NCBI GenBank assembly: GCA_963693085.1 | Contig: OY856409.1 | Span: 521,737,803 to 521,801,802 of the forward strand | Reading direction: 5' to 3' | DNA length: 64,000 nt | Source of the DNA: Alisma plantago-aquatica | Taxonomy: Eukaryota > Streptophyta > Magnoliopsida > Alismatales > Alismataceae | Part shown: positions 35,862 through 48,229 of the stretch, piece after piece | How the letters are laid out: each line of letters starts with the position of its first letter | Position numbering within the stretch: the first letter of the stretch is position 1 | Made by a program: the position numbers and the translations under genes | Notes under the pieces: generated by a model | What the model was told of the DNA's origin: nothing | Databases searched by the model: none | What the model saw: the letters and a program-made list of their open reading frames with translations, nothing else

Positions 35862-38800
35862 GGAAAGCTCACTGTTAGGGTGGGAGATGAGGAACTGGTA
35901 TTTTCAATCTATGATGCCATGAAGGTGCCCAGCTCCAAGGAGTACCTTTATCTCATTGATACCATTGATACATTGCTTGAAGATGAAAATAATTCCGTTG
36001 AAACTGCCTTAGATGATTTTGAAGAAGATGATGCAAGTACCATTCTTAATGAGGAAAGTCCTGAAACTTTAGAAACTCCACCAAGTGAAGAAGACTCAAA
36101 GAAGAATGAAGGAAGAAACACCACATCTCCAAGAAAATAGGTAGAACTAAAACCCCTCCCACCAGGGTTAAGGTACACTTTCTTAGGCCCAAACTCTTCC
36201 TCTCATGTCATTATTAATGCTAAATTGAACAATGATCAAGAAGAAAAACTTTTAATGAACTTAGAAGCTACAAAGATGTGATAGGTTATTCTATTGATGA
36301 CCTCAAAGGAATTAACCCATCCATTTGTATGAATAGGATAGCTTTTGAAGAGAAAACCAAACCATGCATAGACCCCCCAAGGAGACTAAACCAAAACATG
36401 ATGGAAGTGATAAAAAAGGAAATCTTAAAACTTAAAGATGCCAGAATTGTCTATCCAATAAGTGACAGTCCTAGGGTGAGTCCTATACATGTTGTGCCTA
36501 AAAAAGGAGGAACAACCATAATTAAAGGAGAAATGATGAATTAATATAAACAAAGATCATCACCGAGTGGCGAATGTGCATTGATTATAGAAAATTGAAC
36601 AAAGCCACTAGAAAGGATCATTTCCATTTACCTTTTATTGATTCAATGCTAGAAAGACTTGCTCACCACTCCTATTTTTTCTATCTTGATGGGTATAGTG
36701 GATTCTTTCATATTCCCATCTATCTACCTGATCAAGAAAAGACCACATTTACTTGCACCTATGGAACTTATGCATATAGGTGGATGCCCTTTGGGCTCTG
36801 CAATGATCCCGCTGCTTTTCAAAGGTGTATGATGGCCATTTTTTATTACATTGAAAAGATCATGGAAATATTTATGGATGACTTTAGTGTCTATGGTAAT
36901 TCATTTGATGATTGTTTGTTAAATCTAACTAAGGTTTTGTAGAGATGCCAACAAGTCAACCTCGTGCTCAATTGGGAGAAATGTCACTTTATGGTGCAGA
37001 CTGGTGTTGTTCTAGGACATGTCATTTTGAACAAAGGAATTGAAGTGGATAAAGCTAAAGTGGAGGCTATTGAAAAGATTTCAGCTCCAACCAACGTTAG
37101 GGAAATTCACAACTTTTTGGGCCATGCGGGATTCTACAGGAGATTTATTAAGGATTTCTCAAAGATTGCAAAGCCTCTATGTTCCTTGTTAGCAAAAGAT
37201 GTTGAGTTTGTTTTCAATGATGATTGCCAAACTTCCTTTTGTAAGTTAAAAGATGTTCTAGTTTCATCTCCTATTATCCAACCACCAGATTGGAGTGCTC
37301 CCTTTGAAGTGATGTGTGATGCCAGTGACTACACCATAGGAGCAGTCTTAGGACAAAGAAAAGACAACAAACTCCATGTTATACACTATGCAAGTAAGAC
37401 CCTTGATGAAGCAAAAATCAACTATGCTACTACAGAGAAGGAGATGTTTGCCGTTTTTTATGCATTTGATAAATTCAGGCAGTATCTAGTTGGTTCTAAG
37501 GTCGTTGGGTATACGTACTATGCTACAATAAAATACCTTATGAGAAAGAAAGATGCCAAACCTCACCTCATGCGCTGGATATTCTTACTATAAGAGTTTG
37601 ACCTAGAAATCAAAGAGAAGAAGGGAGCTGAGATAGTGTAGCTGACCATCTCTCACGTCTTTCAACAAGTGTTGAAGACAAAGTTCTTATTGATGATAAG
37701 TTTCCCATTGAGAAGTTGTATGTAAAAACTCTCTTGTTTTTCCATGGTTCACCGATTTTGCAAACTACCTTGCTATAGGATGTCTTCCACCTGATCTTAC
37801 TTACCAACAAAAGAAGAAGTTCCTTCATGATGTTAAATTCTATTATTGGGACAACCCGCTATTGTTCAAGTAATGCGGAGATGGACTCATCAGGAGATGT
37901 ATCCCAAATGAATAAATTGGTAGTGTGATTTCAGATTGCCATTCCTCTCCCTATAGAGCACACTTTGGAGCAAACAAAATTACAACCAAGATCCTTCAAT
38001 CTAGTTTTTATTGGCCAAGTTTATTATGTGATGTACACACATTTGTCAAGGCTTGTGACAATTGCCAAAGAGTTGGAGGAATCTCAAAGAGGGATGAAAT
38101 GCCATTGAACTCAATTCTAGAAATAGAGTCTTTGATGTGCGGGGCATAGATTATATAGGCCCTTTTCCATCCTCTTACAGCTACAAGTTCATCTTAGTGG
38201 ATGTGATTATGTTTCCAAATGGGTGGAGGCAATTCCCATTCAAGCTCCAGATGCAAAATCAGTCATAAAACTATTACTAAAAAACATCTTACCCAGATTT
38301 GGAGTTCCAAGAGCAATAATATCATATGGTGGTAGCCATTTTAATGAAAGGAATTTCAACAACTTGTTTAGAAAGTATGAAGTGATGCATAAGGTGCCTA
38401 CACCTTATCATCCTCAAACATCAGGTCAAGTGGAAATCTCAAATAGGCAACTAAAGGCTATCCTAGAAAAGACGGTCTCCAGTTCAAGAAAGAATTGGGC
38501 ATTGAAGTTAGTCAATGAATTATGGGCTTATCGAACAACTTTTAGAATTCCTATTGGAACAACTCCTTTCAAACTAGTTTATGACAAATCATTTCATTTA
38601 CCCGTAGAATTGGAGCACAAGGCACAATGGGCAATCAAAATTTTGAACTATGACCTCAAGAAGGCAGCAGAGAAAAGATTATTGCAACTCCAAGAGTCAG
38701 AGGAACTAAGAATGGAGGTTTATGAGAATGCCAAGATTTACAAAGAAAAGACTAAAAGATGGCATGACAAAAGAATCAAGGTCAAAGACTTCAAAGAAGA

Positions 38801-39011
38801 AGACCAAGTTCTGTTGTTCAACTCCAAACTCAAGTTCTTTCCAAGAAAATTAAGATCCAAGTGGTCTGGGCCGTTCTCAGTCTTACAAGTATTTCCATAT
38901 GGGATAGTGGAGCTGCAAGGGAAGAAATCAACCTTCAAAGTCAATGGACAAAGATGAAAGTTGTACACTGCCAAAGAAGAAATTGACAAGGGATCCTCCT
39001 TCTCCCTCTAA
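35862..39011 (+). pseudogene. Athila-type Ty3/gypsy pol (protease end, RT, RNase H, integrase)
   Basis: It opens in the protease tail (LTVRVGDEELVFSIYDAMK). Reverse transcriptase follows: INPSICMNRI (about 36310), CIDYRKLNKATRKDHFHLPF (36577), MPFGLCNDPAAFQRCM (about 36784) and the intact catalytic FMDDFSVYG (about 36872). RNase H is at 37280-37600 (CDASDYTIGAVLGQRKD, VIHYASKTL). Integrase has the H2C2 finger (CDNCQRVGG, about 38055), YHPQTSGQVEISNRQ (about 38406) and an open C-terminal half to 38954. Frameshifts and stops break it near 36140, 36541, 36940 and 37593, plus several between 37593 and 38223, and at 38955; similarity runs to about 39011. Spacing and motif wording are those of plant Athila elements. 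Gag and the 5' LTR are missing. Confidence 0.9.
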
Positions 39012-39239
39012 GATGTTTAACCAGCAAGTTGAAGAGTCTTACTACATACTTTAGATGAAGGAACTTGTGGGAGTTGACCCCACATTAGGATAGATTTTCT
39101 TTAAGTAGTTTGAGTCAAGAACAATCTTTAATTTCTCAAAATAAACTTGTCATAGATGAATGTAATAATTTAGACACTTATGATTACATCTCATCACTTC
39201 TGTAGGTGCTGATCAGAAGATAATTTCTATAGAAATTCA

Positions 39240-40165
39240 TATAGACACAATGTGTCTTTATTTGACATGTCGTGTCAGCACTCACAGAAGGAACAATCTG
39301 AGCAGATTTTCAAAAAGACAAGACGTGTCTCTTAATGACACATCGTGTTGTTATTAGTCAGAAAATACGCTATTACCATTTGGAACGTCACATGTCATGT
39401 GCAAATTAGAGCATGATGTATTCTTCATTCACAAAATTGAGCAATAGGTTTCTGGAAACAAACACGCTGTTTCCTTATTCACACATGTCGTGTCTTTATT
39501 AGTGAAGAAATCTACACTTAAGCCTCTGCAATCATACACGTCGTGTGCTAAAACACACACGTCATGTACCTTTCAGGTCATATTTTTCTCAAAAGCCAGC
39601 GATAGATTCTGTAAGCAGACATGTCATGTCCTAAAAGAGACATAATGTGTCCTTTGATGAGAAAGGGGGTTTTTAACCCTAACCCCAACCTGTCTCTTTC
39701 ACTCTCACAACATTCCAACTCTCGAAGAGCCGTGTGCAACCGTTGTGTCCCAGCTGAGTAGTCATGTTCTCTGTGTGCAACCACCCCTCCATCATCATCT
39801 TCTCTGACCAACAATTGTGGCCACTACATCTGCCTCATGAAGTCGCATCGCTCTCTCTCTACCACTTTCCAAGAAGCACAATAGCTTGAGAAAGCCGCCG
39901 CCTTTTCCACTGCTGGCAAGCTCAACTCCAGGGAGAGCAAGTAAGATATCCATCTTCACCACCATCCTCACTTCCTCCTCCATCTTTCCTCCAAAGACAA
40001 TGGTGAAATCATTCGTCGTGTCTGACCAAGACGTGTACACCTTTTGTGTCCACCTTCCTCAAGTCGCCGCTCTACTCCAAGTACACAACATGTCATCAAA
40101 TAGACACGACATGTCTAGGCTTAGTTTTGCCCGCATTTCTACCACTACACACGGTGTGTCATAAA
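39240..40165 (+). repeat. array of ACACGNCGTGT-type palindromic words downstream of Athila pol
   Basis: Words such as GACATGTCGTGTC, ACACGTCGTGT, ACACGTCATGT, GACACGACATGTC and ACACGGTGTGTC recur, often in pairs separated by 10-15 A/T-rich bases (for example 39300-39357 and 40088-40177). No reading frame explains them. The same word type returns inside the element's LTR at 42640-43030. Confidence 0.75.
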
Positions 40166-40212
40166 TTAAACGCGACGTGTTTGAGGCCGTTTCAGCACAA
40201 CCTCAAGCAGCG

Positions 40213-41256
40213 ATGGCACCTGTGAAACAAACCTCTAACCGCAAGCATGGAGTGATCTGTTCCTCGGCCCCAGCCTACATCTCCATGACCCAGTTCAGGG
40301 TCACAGTAGAGGAGGACCCTACTTACCAGTTCCTCATCTCAAGGAGGACACTACTTGCACATTTTGCGTGTGAGCATACACTTAATGCCTTGGGATTCAA
40401 AGATGAAGTCATTGTGCACCTAAAGGAACTCAGACTACTCTACCTCTATTTCTTAGTAATGAATACTTACCCTCGCCTCATATATAAGTTTCTGACTACT
40501 CTTACCATACAGAACGACCCACAGAAGAAGTTGGAACCATATGTAATCATTCATTTCCATTTACTGGGCCCAGGTTTCAAGCTCACCTTCAGACGATTTT
40601 GTTAGGTTTTAGAGTGCCATTACGAAGGGGCACTGAGCTTCACTCCAACTTTTGACAGTGATGAATTCTAGTCTGAGATCACTGATGAAGATCATCATGA
40701 TGCCAAAAAGGTCATGTCATATTCAATACCTTCTATCTGTAGGATTGATCTCTATAGTTCCCAATGATGATACCAAGTTCAGACAGTTCTTTGATGATGA
40801 ACAATACATCAACATTCTAGACTTGAAAAATATCACATTGACAAACAAAGACAACCAGAAGGTAATTCTTACTGGTATAGATGATGTACAAGCCCCTAAA
40901 GGACCACAAGCTACTGAGGCACCCCCGACAACACCACCACCTCCCTCCACAAGCACTCAGACTGAGTATTATTGGGTGATGCCTGATGTCAGGCATCTTT
41001 ACGTGTATGTGAAGTAGCGGTTTGACCACATCGACAACCGCCTGGACCTCATGGGTCAACAATATTCCATTACGCATGACATGGTCCAACGCATGGATAT
41101 GTGTCACATCTCTTAGAGCCACTATCTAATGCCTCAACAACACCACCCTACATCTCAGCTGTCACATCCTAAGTCTACCCCACAGCCTATGGATGATGAT
41201 GATCTCGTTAGCCAGTACTTTCCTGCTGGTCACGGGGGCGCTGGTCCCTCCTACTG
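40213..41256 (+). pseudogene. Athila second ORF (downstream of pol), broken
   Basis: The ATG at 40213 opens APVKQTSNRKHG. The stretch to 40605 contains ISRRTLLAHFACEHTLNALGF and TYPRLIYKFLTTL, which resemble the conserved Y-P-R-L-x-Y-x-F-L block in the ORF found downstream of pol in plant Athila elements. Stops at 40603 and about 40672 break it. A later stretch (40900-41240) is proline- and threonine-rich and contains RFDHIDNRLDLMGQQ and PQQHHP, typical of the ORF's C-terminal end. The protein's role (env-like or gag-like) is unsettled. This copy is dead. Confidence 0.6.
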
Positions 41257-42395
41257 ATGTCATTCCATGACAGGTACCCGGTTACATTTTCTTTGAGTTT
41301 GATTACTACAGTGAGGACACAACAAATTTCAAACTCAGGGGGGATGCTTTTGGCCGGTAATGTAGTTTCTTTTATTGTTTTTGTTTTGTTCTTTAGTTTA
41401 ATATTTTTTTATGTTCTATTTTTCTTTTTTTCCTTGGCAATTTCAGTATGTGTGAGGCTCGCTTTGTGTAATGAACTATTTCTTCACAAGTTTGAACCAT
41501 CTTTCCCTCTTTCACACATTTTATCATTTGAAGGAATTGTTAAAGAGCATGCATGAACCAAATGAAACCCTTTGGCCATCAACATGTGCTTAATTCTGGT
41601 ATATACTTGTAGCTTGAATATTCACCTTTCATATCTCTAACTTCCTAAAACATGTAATGGTCTCAAATTTTTAGGAGTGGATCAACCTTACAACATTAAT
41701 TAGGATACAAGATGCCCTTGCCAAGCTCTTAGTGCATATACAATCGCTTTTTCAATAAAAAATCTAAACAAATGAACAAAAGCTAGATAATGTTATAATT
41801 TTGTTGACTCTCTTATTGTGGAAAAAATTAATTTTTTTATTGCCTTGTTTCACCCTCATACCCCATAAAGATGGCCAATTGCCCACATATCATGCTAGCC
41901 TAGTGTAAGACCGATCTGGCAACGATGGTTAGGTGGTATGTATCAAAAAGAGGGTAACTCCACGTGTACATAAGCCTACATTAGCAGTCAAGTGTTGGAA
42001 CTTGCAATCCATTATCAAAATGATCTTTTGGGAAAGAAGAAGAGTTCAACTAAGATTGTTAATGTTAACTAAGATTTTGTCATTTGTATCCTTAATAGAT
42101 GAGACTTCATGTTGCACATCCACTAACTATTTGGCATGGTCATCCAAATTCTACTTGGTGTTGTTTAACCAATTTATTCATTTGTTTGTCACCACCCGTG
42201 CTCAACTAAAAATATCCTTCACGAATATTTAAGCTGAATTGACGGCTACAAGTATAAACAAGTTGATCATGGTTGATGTAGTCCCTTACTCATGTTTCTT
42301 TTCATTTGATTAGTGCATGAGCTTTCCAAATCCCTCATCTATGCTCTATGCTCTTTTTTCTTGAGGACAAGCAATAGTTCAAGCTTAGGGGGATT
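41257..42395 (+). other. Athila 3' untranslated region with polypurine tract
   Basis: Non-coding. AACTCAGGGGGGATG at about 41334 is a polypurine tract-like block. The better candidate lies directly before the LTR: GAGGACAAGCAATAGTTCAA followed by GCTTAGGGGGATT (42382-42395), matching the GAGGACAAGC...CTTGGGGG layout usual before Athila 3' LTRs. Confidence 0.65.
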
Positions 42396-44091
42396 TGATG
42401 TGTGCATTTCATATTGACTTTTTCTAAAATCTCATACACAAATTCAGTTCATTTTGCATTCCATTAGCCTCTATTCATGTTTATCTTGCCATATTTTAGT
42501 TATTTTTACTTATCACATGATGTTGATTGTAGATATGCATTCAAAGTGCCAAATGGGAGATAGTTCAACTCAAGTCCAACCCCAAATGGACTTCTCCCTG
42601 ACTTGTAGCTAATTCAAATTTTATTTCTACAGAAACAACATTACACATGGTGTGTCTTATTTAAGACACAACGTGTCCTTCCCAGAAATTTTCACAGAAT
42701 GAACAACACATCGCGTAGTATTTAACACACAATGTGTGAGTCTCTAGCTGCCCCAACACCAAAATGCAGAAGGAAGCAAACACGACATGTCCAAATTAGG
42801 ACACAGTGTGTCCTCGGGACCAGAAGGCCGACTTCAACTTGCTACCAATGCACACAACATGTGTTAATTTGAACATGTCGTGTGCCTTTCACCTGAAACG
42901 ATTCTAGAAGAAAATCACACAATGTGTCTTATTTAAGACACACCATGTACTTCACAACAACAACATGACCCAACAAAATTGCACAATGGGACACATTGTA
43001 TCCTCTAACAGACACGTCGTGTCACTATCAATTTCTGTAGAAATGAGAGAAACCACTCCTCATTTATAAAGACCAATGCAACCCAATGAGCGGTTATCTC
43101 TATTCATTTTGATAGTATCCTTTGCCTAAGAGAAGTTCCAGAGCTAAGGAGGTGATTTTGGGGTAGAAGAAGGTGGTTTTGTGGTAAAGAACCTCCATTC
43201 TACTTCATTTCTTCTCCAATTCTTCCTTGAAGGTGTAGTAGAGCTTGCTTCTCTCACTCAAGCTTTTTGGGAGGGAAGATTGTCTGAGTTGGAGCAGTTC
43301 CAAGGGTGGAATTTTGTTCTCTAGATGGAATTCTACTTCCCTTTAGCTACATCTTTGGTTTTTTTAGCTTTTTCTTCTCTTAAGCATGTAAAACTTTAAA
43401 ATATTTGCATTGTGTTTGTACATTGCCATCTTGGACGAGTAGAACTCGTTTCTTGGGCATGGGAGAGTAGCTCCCATGCCATATTGTTCATGTGAACTCA
43501 AAATCTATGTTTATTGCTAGTTGATTTTACTTTTCCATGGATGCCTATGGTGTTTCTTGCTTGTAAGTTTGGCTGGCCACTTTTCATACATGTTTTATGC
43601 TTACCTTGTGCTTTGGGAGAATGTATGAGGAAGTAAGGAGTAGAATCCATGGCAGTATGCTCTTGACTATGGGAGTGGTTTAAGAATATTGAGGGTTAAG
43701 GTTGTGTTTGATACTAAGCATAGACGCGGGAGTGTTATGTCAAGTTAGGAACCATCTCATGACATTGGGAAATGCATGACAATGACAACCTCCTGGCATA
43801 TTAATGATAATCTTGATCTCGTAAGTCCATATGATATGATGGTATGATAGTGAAATCTAATGTCCAACCCCTTAATTGCTTATTCAACCATTTAATTTTG
43901 ATTCTTTGATTTTCCTCGCCTTCTATATTTGTAAACAACCTAAACTTTGTAACCTGACTTGGATTAATGATATTTAACAAATTTGTACCTAACTAGCCTA
44001 GCTCCTTGTGTTCGACACTCAACTACATTGACCCTATACACTTGTGGGTAATTAGTGAGTTGAGACCTTTCTTTGTAAAACTCCCAACACC
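42396..44091 (+). mobile_element. Athila 3' LTR
   Basis: It starts TGATGTGTGCATTTC right after the polypurine tract. ACACG-type word pairs fill 42640-43030, then a TATA box (TTTATAAA, 43063-43070). The end region has CTTGTGTTCGACACTCAACT and TATACACTTGTGGG (about 44005-44050), the usual R/U5 wording of Athila LTRs. I place the end at CCCAACA (about 44091); the 5' LTR is absent, so the end cannot be proved by alignment. Confidence 0.7.
42640..43030 (+). repeat. ACACG-type palindromic word array in Athila LTR U3
   Basis: Seven pairs or so, such as ACACATGGTGTGTC then GACACAACGTGTCC, ACACGACATGTCC then GGACACAGTGTGTCC, and ACACAATGTGTC then GACACACCATGT, each separated by short A/T-rich spacers. 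The array ends about 30 bases upstream of the TATA box. Confidence 0.8.
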
Positions 44092-45681
44092 TAGTGATAT
44101 TCTTCCCCGAGTGATGATGAGACCAGCAGAGAAATTGACAACTCAGGTGAGTTCTCCACCTTCTCCTCTTCATTTTAAGACCAATTTCTCACAATTCCGT
44201 TCCAATTCCCCAAAACACCCAAACCATCCGAGCTGCTTCGCAGCCATGGTGGGGTGAGGGTGGGGGGAAGAATCATGACCATGATTTTACAACTCTACCC
44301 TCTCCCTCGCTCGTTATTAGTTGTTTTCCACCCAAGGGCATTTTGGACAATTCGCCTGAGTTTTATTTCTTGTTGACCGATGAAGCGCGAGCCTTGACCT
44401 GTGATCTAGCCGTGCACGATTGGGCCAAGTCACGAGGGCCCCAACCGTTGAGTCTGTGCCTTTCATGAGCCATTTTGCCTATGTGGCATTTCCAAATTTT
44501 CTTATTTGTCATTTTTAGAAAAATTATTAACTAATTACTCGTTTATCATAAAAATATAAATAAATATGCTATAGAATCAAATAAATAAACCCTATTCAAT
44601 AAAAATGTTTCTTGAATCTGATTTCCAAGTTTCTAAGGAAGATTTCTCAAGAAACTAAAATGTTTAATTAAAAAGCCCTAAAATGCATAAATAATTCATT
44701 TTAACTTCAAATTAACACATCAAATATGTTTTCCTAATTAGAAAAATATAACAAATCGATTGGCCTAGTTTTCAAGTCCAAAATTGATGGTTTATTTATA
44801 AGACCCAAAAATTAGGATTTTTACACTAAACTTATTACAAAACCCTAATCTATGTGATGAAACATTGTATCTAGGATAAAAGTGAAATTGGACACATTTA
44901 ATGGGTGAAATGTCTTCTCTAGGAATATCAAGTGAGGTATGTTCAATCCTATTTATATATGAGTTTGAACACTTGTCCTTTAGTTGGGCATTTTGATATC
45001 CATCCCTAATCTTTCTAATGAGGCATATGCTTAGCCTTTGATTCTTTCTATAGCCTTCTTTTGTCACATTTATTTCACTACTTGTTTGGGTTTTATACCC
45101 CATGCCATGTCACTATTATTTTGTTGTTTAATATTGCCATTTTATTTATTGAGCATGATAACTTGATGACTTATTAGCTATTGTAGTGTACCTCTATACT
45201 ATCCACCCATAGTTTGGGCATGAGCCTTGGGGAATGTGGCCACACTCCCCACTTTTATATATTTTTGGTAGGTGTTAGGGAATGTGACCACTCTCCTTCA
45301 CCTATTTGTTTTGGTTGAGGTTGGTAGGTGCCTCATCCCTACTTTAGATAATATAGTCATACTTTTGTCATGCATACTTCAATATTAATATGTGATGTTA
45401 TGGTAAATAATCTCTTTTATGTGCCTCATACTTTTGACAATTCTTTAGCATAGTAGAATCATTACCCCATGTTTACTTTTTGCTATACTTTATTTGTCCT
45501 TATTTCTTTACTTGACACATACTTTTCTCTCCTCTTGTTGGGTGATGCCAACCACCCAGGTTTAGGATCAAAGTGCACAATAGGAGCATGGTGAACCTAC
45601 CTAAGACTAAGAAAAGGAGTCCATCCTTCCATCATGGACTTATTTGCTTGGATACATATTGATGTAGTTTAGTTTCTATGA
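44092..45681. other. unassigned sequence, possibly LTR remnant
   Basis: No coding similarity. A moderately GC-rich part (44100-44480) is followed by AT-rich sequence, then wording such as GGGAATGTGGCCACACTCC repeated loosely at 45230-45300. Composition resembles gypsy LTR sequence, but I cannot match it to any other LTR in the window. Confidence 0.35.
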
Positions 45682-47668
45682 TGACACGTCTCAGAGAAAA
45701 TGTTATTAAAGATGCAGAAGCGATTAATTAGCAGCGGAATTACTGAAAATCACTAAAATAATTTTTTTTCGTAAAGAGATCTACAAATTGTGAAACTCTT
45801 TCGTTAAGAAACAAGGTAAGTTATTTACAAACTGATCCATCATTACATCTCTGTAATATCACATCTCGAGGGTTACAAGCATCACCTGCCCTGTTAACTG
45901 TACGAGGCAAGATACAAAAATCTCGAGGCATTATGCCAAAATCTCAGATATATATTAAACATTTACTGATTCCTAGGACCTGAGAGTACAAAGACGACAC
46001 ATAGGACTCTTTCTACAAGACTTGATAGACAGTGTCTCCACCTGAGGATCATTGTTGTCCTTGATGTTGTTGTTGCTGCTGTTGCTGCTCACCCATTGAA
46101 GGGTTCCTTCGTCCTCGATGTCTACCTAAAAAATTGAATCCCACGAGGGTGAGACAATTGAATAATTGTCCCAGCGAGACTTATAACTCTCTACCAGAAG
46201 CATTGTTATTGCAAATAATGGAATAACATTGAGTAGTAGAACTATAAATATTCAATAGCAAATGAAACATTGAATAAGCTAAGTAGAGCAACATTCTTTA
46301 AGCAATCATTTCAACTATAACTTGATTGAATGATAAGGCATATATCAATAAGGAATATGAAGAACATGTATACTAGTTATTCAACTAGAATATTATAAAC
46401 AATGTATCATCAATCATTGTTTCTCGTAGTTCAACCTAAGCAATTATGCTATACGGCTGATTACATTTTCAAGCATATTTATGCCCTGAGGAGATGAGTT
46501 ACACCTCTCATACTCCAACTGAACATTACGAAATCACAATCGGTACCATACATAGGTCATCAGGAGAGTCGAATTCCTATGACCTCATCATCCTCAGTCA
46601 GTGTGAGGAACAACATGCAGGACATCTTGTGTCTCTTCTACAATAGCTTTCCATGGTATTCTGGCAACTTCACTATTAGAGTTACAGTGGCATGTTGTAC
46701 TCTCTTCACCATCGAGGGATTTCTTGTTTATCTCACATCAATGTGGCGTTAACAACATAATCGAGAGATTAGTGATACATCATCCCGGCATAATCATATA
46801 ATGAAGGATTGAGAGATTAAATGTACATCTCCCATCAATTCCCTCATTAGGACGTAAGGCTATTCACGTCCATAACCCCCACATACTCAAAAGTATTCTC
46901 TCCAGGAGTTCCCTTAGGAAAACCTATTTCACCATCATTTAACTTCTGACAATGATGGATCTATGGTCAGGGCTCTACATGATATCATTTCTCTTGATTA
47001 TTTAAGTACATTATAGCATTCTTTTATCATCAGGCATGTTTTTCAAACATAAACCAATAACACAATTGCTATAAAGAAAGAGTACTAATTGTATCAAGTT
47101 CATTTCACATTTAGTTAACATTGGGATATCAATCCCTAACCATCTCATCATTTTGATTCAAGAATATGGGTGTTCAAACCCTTAGATCATCAAACACTTC
47201 TTACCAACTAACATATTGCCATCAAGTTATTTAACAGTATGAATCATGATTGTAGCATTGCAGATATTTCTCATGGCTCATACAACCTATCAATCTCATA
47301 TGTTACCTCTCACTAGGCAACATAGCATATCATTACTTTCAAAGCTTATAAAGTGCTTTTCAATGAATATGACATCATAGCTCTTACAGGGCTATGTTCA
47401 CCATTTCATAAAGACCTGCATAATTAATACATTTGATAATAGGCACATTATCTCTATATCAGCACATTGCAAAACAAAGATAATTTTACTATTCAAGGGT
47501 TGTACCACTATGCCCTTACTAGGGTTAGTGTTTCCCTTTTTTAATTCAATTAGGGTTAAACAACCCCTTTAGCTTAATTAGAAATAGTTTTATCTCATCA
47601 CATAATTCAATCATAGGGTTTCATGCTTAAAAGCTTAACTCATAATTAGGATTTACTGTTCACAACAT

Positions 47669-47755
47669 CACATTACCCTAGATTAGGGTTTACTATTCAC
47701 ATTACATCACATTACCCTAGATTAGGGTTTACTATTCACATTACATCACATTAAG
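47669..47755. repeat. 39-bp tandem repeat containing CCCTAGATTAGGG
   Basis: Two full copies (47669, 47708) and a partial third (47747) read CACATTACCCTAGATTAGGG and onward, with an exact 39-base period. TTAGGGTTTA inside it is telomere-like by chance; there is no TTTAGGG array. Confidence 0.85.
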
Positions 47756-48229
47756 ATCATACCATCATCATGTATGAAGATTACTCCCATTAATGCCCTC
47801 AATTAGGGTTATGATTCATTAGTTTTCATAACTAGGGTTTCATGATCTCACTATGAGGGGCCATACCTTAATTAGATATTCATTCATATTGAAAGTCCAT
47901 TACTTGATTTATCATTCATATAAGAAGACATCTATTTCATCTTTCTATAAGTTGATATATGCATCACCCTTGATTAGGCTAAGTCAATTCAACATTGACA
48001 TCATGGGTTATATCATTACTATTGTGATCATTAAGGCTTACTCATTCAAAGAGTATCAATCACTCTATCCCATCAAGGGTACCTTTATTATAATCACCAT
48101 TGATTACATCATGTCTTAATCAACTAATTACTTGGTCCTTTAATCACTTTAGGTATCTATGAGGTCTAGATTAATCAACCACTAAACCATCTTGACCACT
48201 AAGACATCAAACGATCTTGACCTTTTTAA

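Noticed and set aside
44792..45103. 103-codon minus-strand open frame
   Set aside because: No recognisable domain and no supporting context.
47669..47755. Interstitial telomere repeat
   Set aside because: Only isolated TTAGGGTTTA inside a 39-bp unit; no TTTAGGG tandem run.
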